From assembly GCA_021781735.1 (NCBI GenBank), contig JAJXWF010000012.1, positions 1 to 32,282 of the forward strand: DNA of 32,282 nucleotides, given 5' to 3'. Under the pieces are notes generated by a model. It was not told where the DNA came from. It saw only the letters and a list, made by a program, of their open reading frames with translations, and ran no database searches. The translations under genes were made by a program, and so were the position numbers. This document shows positions 29,730 through 32,282 of the stretch, in pieces; positions within the stretch are counted from its first letter, which is position 1; every line of letters begins with the position of its first letter. This DNA is from Actinomycetes bacterium (GTDB lineage Bacteria > Actinomycetota > Actinomycetes > Propionibacteriales > Propionibacteriaceae).

Positions 29730-32282
29730 TCATCCGCCCGACGACCGGCGCACCTCCGACCAGCCGTGCGCGGTGCGGATGACCTGGAGCTGCGAGGCGA
29801 TCTGCTCCTTCATCGCGTCGACGTGGCTGATGAGTCCGATCGCCCGGCCGCCCTGGCGCAGCGTGTCGAGCGTGAACATGGCGATCTCGAGGGTGTCGGC
29901 GTCGAGGGAGCCGAAGCCCTCGTCGATGAACAGCGTGCTCAGCTCGATGCCGCCGGACCGGGCGGTGACGACCTCGGCCAGTCCGAGGGCGAGGGCCAGG
30001 GACGCGAGGAAGGTCTCGCCGCCGCTGAGCGATCGGGGGGAGCGGGCGCGTCCGGTGTGCTCGTCGAACACCTCGATCTCGAGGCCGGCGCTCGCCCCCT
30101 GGCGCCGGTCTCCCCGCTCGGAGTACAGCAGTTCGTAGCGACCGTCGCTCATCGACCGCAGCCGCTCATTCGCCGCGTCGAGGATCGCCTCGAGTTCGGC
30201 CGCGGCCACGTAGCTGTCGAGCGGGATGCCCCGCATGTTCGGCGTGCGCCCGCGCACCGTCTCGGTCAGCCGGTGCAGCACCTCGAAGCGTCGGTCGAGA
30301 TCGCCGAGGCCGGCGATCTCGTGGGCGAGGGCGCTCCGGTCGGTGACGAGGGCGGTGTGACGAGCCTCCGCCTGCGCGAGGGCACTCACCGCCTGCTCGT
30401 AGGCCTCGTGGGCGGAGCGGAGTTCGTTGAAGGCGGCGTCCGGGTCGATCCTCTCGGTGGGCAGCTTCTGGAGTTGGGGCTGTGCCAGCACGCCCTTGAC
30501 CTTCGACAGCTCGTCGGCATGGGCCTCGAGCCGGGTGCGGAGCCCGGCCAGCTCGCCCTCGGCGAGCCCGGCCGCGAGTGCCGCGTCGAGCGAGGCGAAG
30601 CCTTCGCGCGCCGCGGCGTCTGCGACACGACGGGCGGCGTCGACGGACTGGCGCCCGGACTCGGCGGCCCGCCGGCGCGCGTCGCGGAGGACCGTCGCCC
30701 GGGTTCGCCACGCCGTGAGGTCGGCGATCCGACCAGCCACCGTCGGGAACCCGTCCCGGGCGGTCCCGACCTGCTCCCGGTGCTGCTCGATCCGGGCGGC
30801 GAGCATCGCTTCCCGCTCGCGGGCAGTGTCACGAGCCGTGGCGAGGTCGGCCGAGCGGGCGTCGAGACCCGGGTGCGTGTCATCGCCGGCGATCTCCTGG
30901 TCGATCCGGACGACGAGTCCCTCGGCCTCCCGGACGCGTGTCACCTGGTCGGCGGCACGCTGTCGTTCGGCGGTGAGGTCGTCGACGGTGCGGCCGCCCG
31001 TTCGGCCGTGCAGTTCACCGAACTGGGCATCGAGGGCCGCGACCCGCTCCCGTGCTGCTCGGGCTTGCGCGTCGGCGTCATCCTGGGCCGCGCGGGCACG
31101 GTCGAGGTCGGCGTCGCTGACCGCCTCGCCCGACCACCGCGCCGGGCTCGGATGCTCGAGCGACCCGCATACCGGACAGGGTTCGCCGTCGCCCAGTCGC
31201 TCGGCGAGCACCGCTGCCTGACCGTGGAGGTAGCGATCGAGCAGGTCGGCGTAGCTATGGGCCGCCTGCCCGGACGCCCGGCTCGCCCGGAGCTCGGCCT
31301 CCTGGGCCGTGACCCTCTGGGCGGCGATGGCGTGGGCCTGCCGGGCGGCGGCGAGTCGATCGGTGAGCTCGTCGATCAGCCGGCGCGCGTGCTCGCCACC
31401 CCCGGCGGCCTCGGCGGCCGTGCGCCGCTGCTCTTCGAGGTCGCGCCGGTGGTCGGCGAGCCGCTGGAGTGCCCCGGTGATCCGGGCGGCCTCGGCTCGC
31501 GCGGCTGCCAGCTCCTGGTCGTCGTCGGCGAGGCGCCGTTCGATCGGCACGAGCGGCTGCAGTTCCCCGATGATTCCCGTCAGCCGGTCGACGTCGGCCG
31601 ACGGGTCGGCGGGGGCCCCCTCGGGGTAGTCGGCGTCCGCGCGGGCGACCGCCGCCCGGGCGTCGGCCAGGGCCTCCGCAGCGTCATCGGCCGCGTCGGC
31701 GAGTGGGCGGACGCGGGCGGCGTGCTCGGCCTCCTCGACGCGGAGCTTCCACGCGGCGATCTCCCCGGAGCGGGCCTCCAATTCGGCGAGCCGTGCCTCG
31801 GCACTGGCGAGGTCACGCTGCCGCTGGGCCGTCTCGTGCCGGGTGCGGGCGGCATCCTCGCGGTCGGACGCCTCGTCGCGGCGCGCCCGGTGCCGACCGG
31901 TGTCGGCGTCCGCGCCGGTGATCAAGGCGTCGAGCCAGGCGAGTTCGTCGCCCGGCTCGGGACGCTCGGCGTCGCCGGGGGCGAGTGCGGTGATGCGGGC
32001 GTCGACGGCGGCCCTGGCGGTGCTGCGCCGGGTGCCCAGGTCGCGGCGGCGTTCGTCGAGCAGCCTGCCGTAGTCGGTGAACCGCCCGATGTCGAACAAG
32101 GTGGTGAGCAGGTCGAGCCTGGCGTCACTGCGGGCGAGCAGGAACTCCTGGAATCGTCCCTGCGCGAGCAGGATCACCTGGAGGAACTCGTCGGCCTTGA
32201 GCTGCACGAGTTCCTGCACGTGGTGGGCGACCTCCTGCGGCCCGACGGCGATCGCCGCGCCGCCGCCGCGCGGCTCGAGCAC
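29730..32282 (-). CDS. sbcC: SbcC/Rad50-type exonuclease ATPase subunit (N terminus outside window)
   Basis: ATPase partner of SbcD nuclease, which opens DNA hairpins and processes double-strand ends. The frame runs off the right edge. 850 residues are visible of about 1000, so the Walker A region is missing. The visible start carries the Q-loop section ILLAQGRFQEFLLARSDARLDLL. Long heptad-like coiled-coil arms rich in Ala, Glu and Arg flank a zinc hook CPVC at about residues 368-371. The C-terminal ATPase half has SLSGGETFLASLALALGLA (ABC signature) and TLFIDEGFGSLD (Walker B), then LISHVDAMKEQI (H-loop). The SbcD gene is expected just beyond the window. The GTG at the very edge is not a start. 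Confidence 0.95.
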   Translation of the reverse strand: MLEPRGGGAAIAVGPQEVAHHVQELVQLKADEFLQVILLAQGRFQEFLLARSDARLDLLTTLFDIGRFTDYGRLLDERRRDLGTRRSTARAAVDARITALAPGDAERPEPGDELAWLDALITGADADTGRHRARRDEASDREDAARTRHETAQRQRDLASAEARLAELEARSGEIAAWKLRVEEAEHAARVRPLADAADDAAEALADARAAVARADADYPEGAPADPSADVDRLTGIIGELQPLVPIERRLADDDQELAAARAEAARITGALQRLADHRRDLEEQRRTAAEAAGGGEHARRLIDELTDRLAAARQAHAIAAQRVTAQEAELRASRASGQAAHSYADLLDRYLHGQAAVLAERLGDGEPCPVCGSLEHPSPARWSGEAVSDADLDRARAAQDDADAQARAARERVAALDAQFGELHGRTGGRTVDDLTAERQRAADQVTRVREAEGLVVRIDQEIAGDDTHPGLDARSADLATARDTAREREAMLAARIEQHREQVGTARDGFPTVAGRIADLTAWRTRATVLRDARRRAAESGRQSVDAARRVADAAAREGFASLDAALAAGLAEGELAGLRTRLEAHADELSKVKGVLAQPQLQKLPTERIDPDAAFNELRSAHEAYEQAVSALAQAEARHTALVTDRSALAHEIAGLGDLDRRFEVLHRLTETVRGRTPNMRGIPLDSYVAAAELEAILDAANERLRSMSDGRYELLYSERGDRRQGASAGLEIEVFDEHTGRARSPRSLSGGETFLASLALALGLAEVVTARSGGIELSTLFIDEGFGSLDADTLEIAMFTLDTLRQGGRAIGLISHVDAMKEQIASQLQVIRTAHGWSEVRRSSGG

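Noticed and set aside
1-32282. Mobile element, phage or integrated island
   Set aside because: No transposase, integrase, tRNA end or composition break was seen. Gene content is housekeeping with actinobacterial synteny.

Overview
The window comes from a high-GC (roughly 70% by eye) actinobacterium. The evidence is codon use, an AccA/AccD/AccE acyl-CoA carboxylase set, a SIRT4-like sirtuin, and a gene order close to one remembered from Mycobacterium tuberculosis (birA | accD5-accE5-maf ... accA3, and lpdA | deoD/pnp-pmmB). Propionibacteriales is a guess. It is ordinary chromosome: 24 larger protein genes plus two probable upstream peptide ORFs, about 95% coding, with no rRNA, tRNA, CRISPR, insertion sequence or phage seen.

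Layout. (a) 1-6484, all on +: the end of cytidine deaminase, a polytopic membrane protein resembling GT-C glycosyltransferases, an RNase HI-DUF4440 fusion, metG, a CPA2-type cation/proton antiporter and a PaiB-like FMN-binding protein. (b) 6541-13264, on +: an 8-codon upstream ORF, a membrane-anchored protein with an ECF-sigma-like N terminus and a three-module outer part, bifunctional PutA and a sirtuin. (c) 13275-17382, on -: an operon pnp > phosphosugar mutase > uridine kinase > CPBP-family membrane protein, linked mostly by 4-nt overlaps. (d) 17484-18914, on +: the LpdA-like flavoprotein, divergent from pnp. (e) 19200-21933, on -: acyl-CoA carboxylase alpha chain and a conserved unknown protein ending in five 11-residue repeats. 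(f) 22054-24349, on +: a 21-codon upstream ORF, a DHA2 drug exporter and a YdcF/SanA-like protein. (g) 24343-25766, on -: an SDR and deoC. (h) 25858-26328, on +: a small lipoprotein. (i) 26344-28829, on -: maf, accE and accD. (j) 28865-29659, on +: birA. (k) 29730 to the right edge, on -: sbcC, whose N terminus lies outside.

The genes fit three metabolic themes. Nucleoside salvage and catabolism: cytidine deaminase, PNP, phosphosugar/phosphopentose mutase, uridine kinase and DeoC. Biotin-dependent acyl-CoA carboxylation: AccA, AccD, AccE and the ligase BirA. Redox and carbon use: PutA and LpdA.

The most consistent regulatory signal is leaderless transcription. At 14 starts a -10-like hexamer (TANNNT in 12, TTGAAT in 2) ends exactly 6 or 7 nt before the start codon. 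This resets several gene starts and exposes two short leaderless upstream ORFs, each ending at or overlapping the start of a larger gene that has no ribosome binding site. The best candidates for something undescribed are the sigma-like membrane protein with its upstream ORF, the exporter with its upstream ORF, and the 35-bp accD/birA intergenic region in which two leaderless promoters must overlap.
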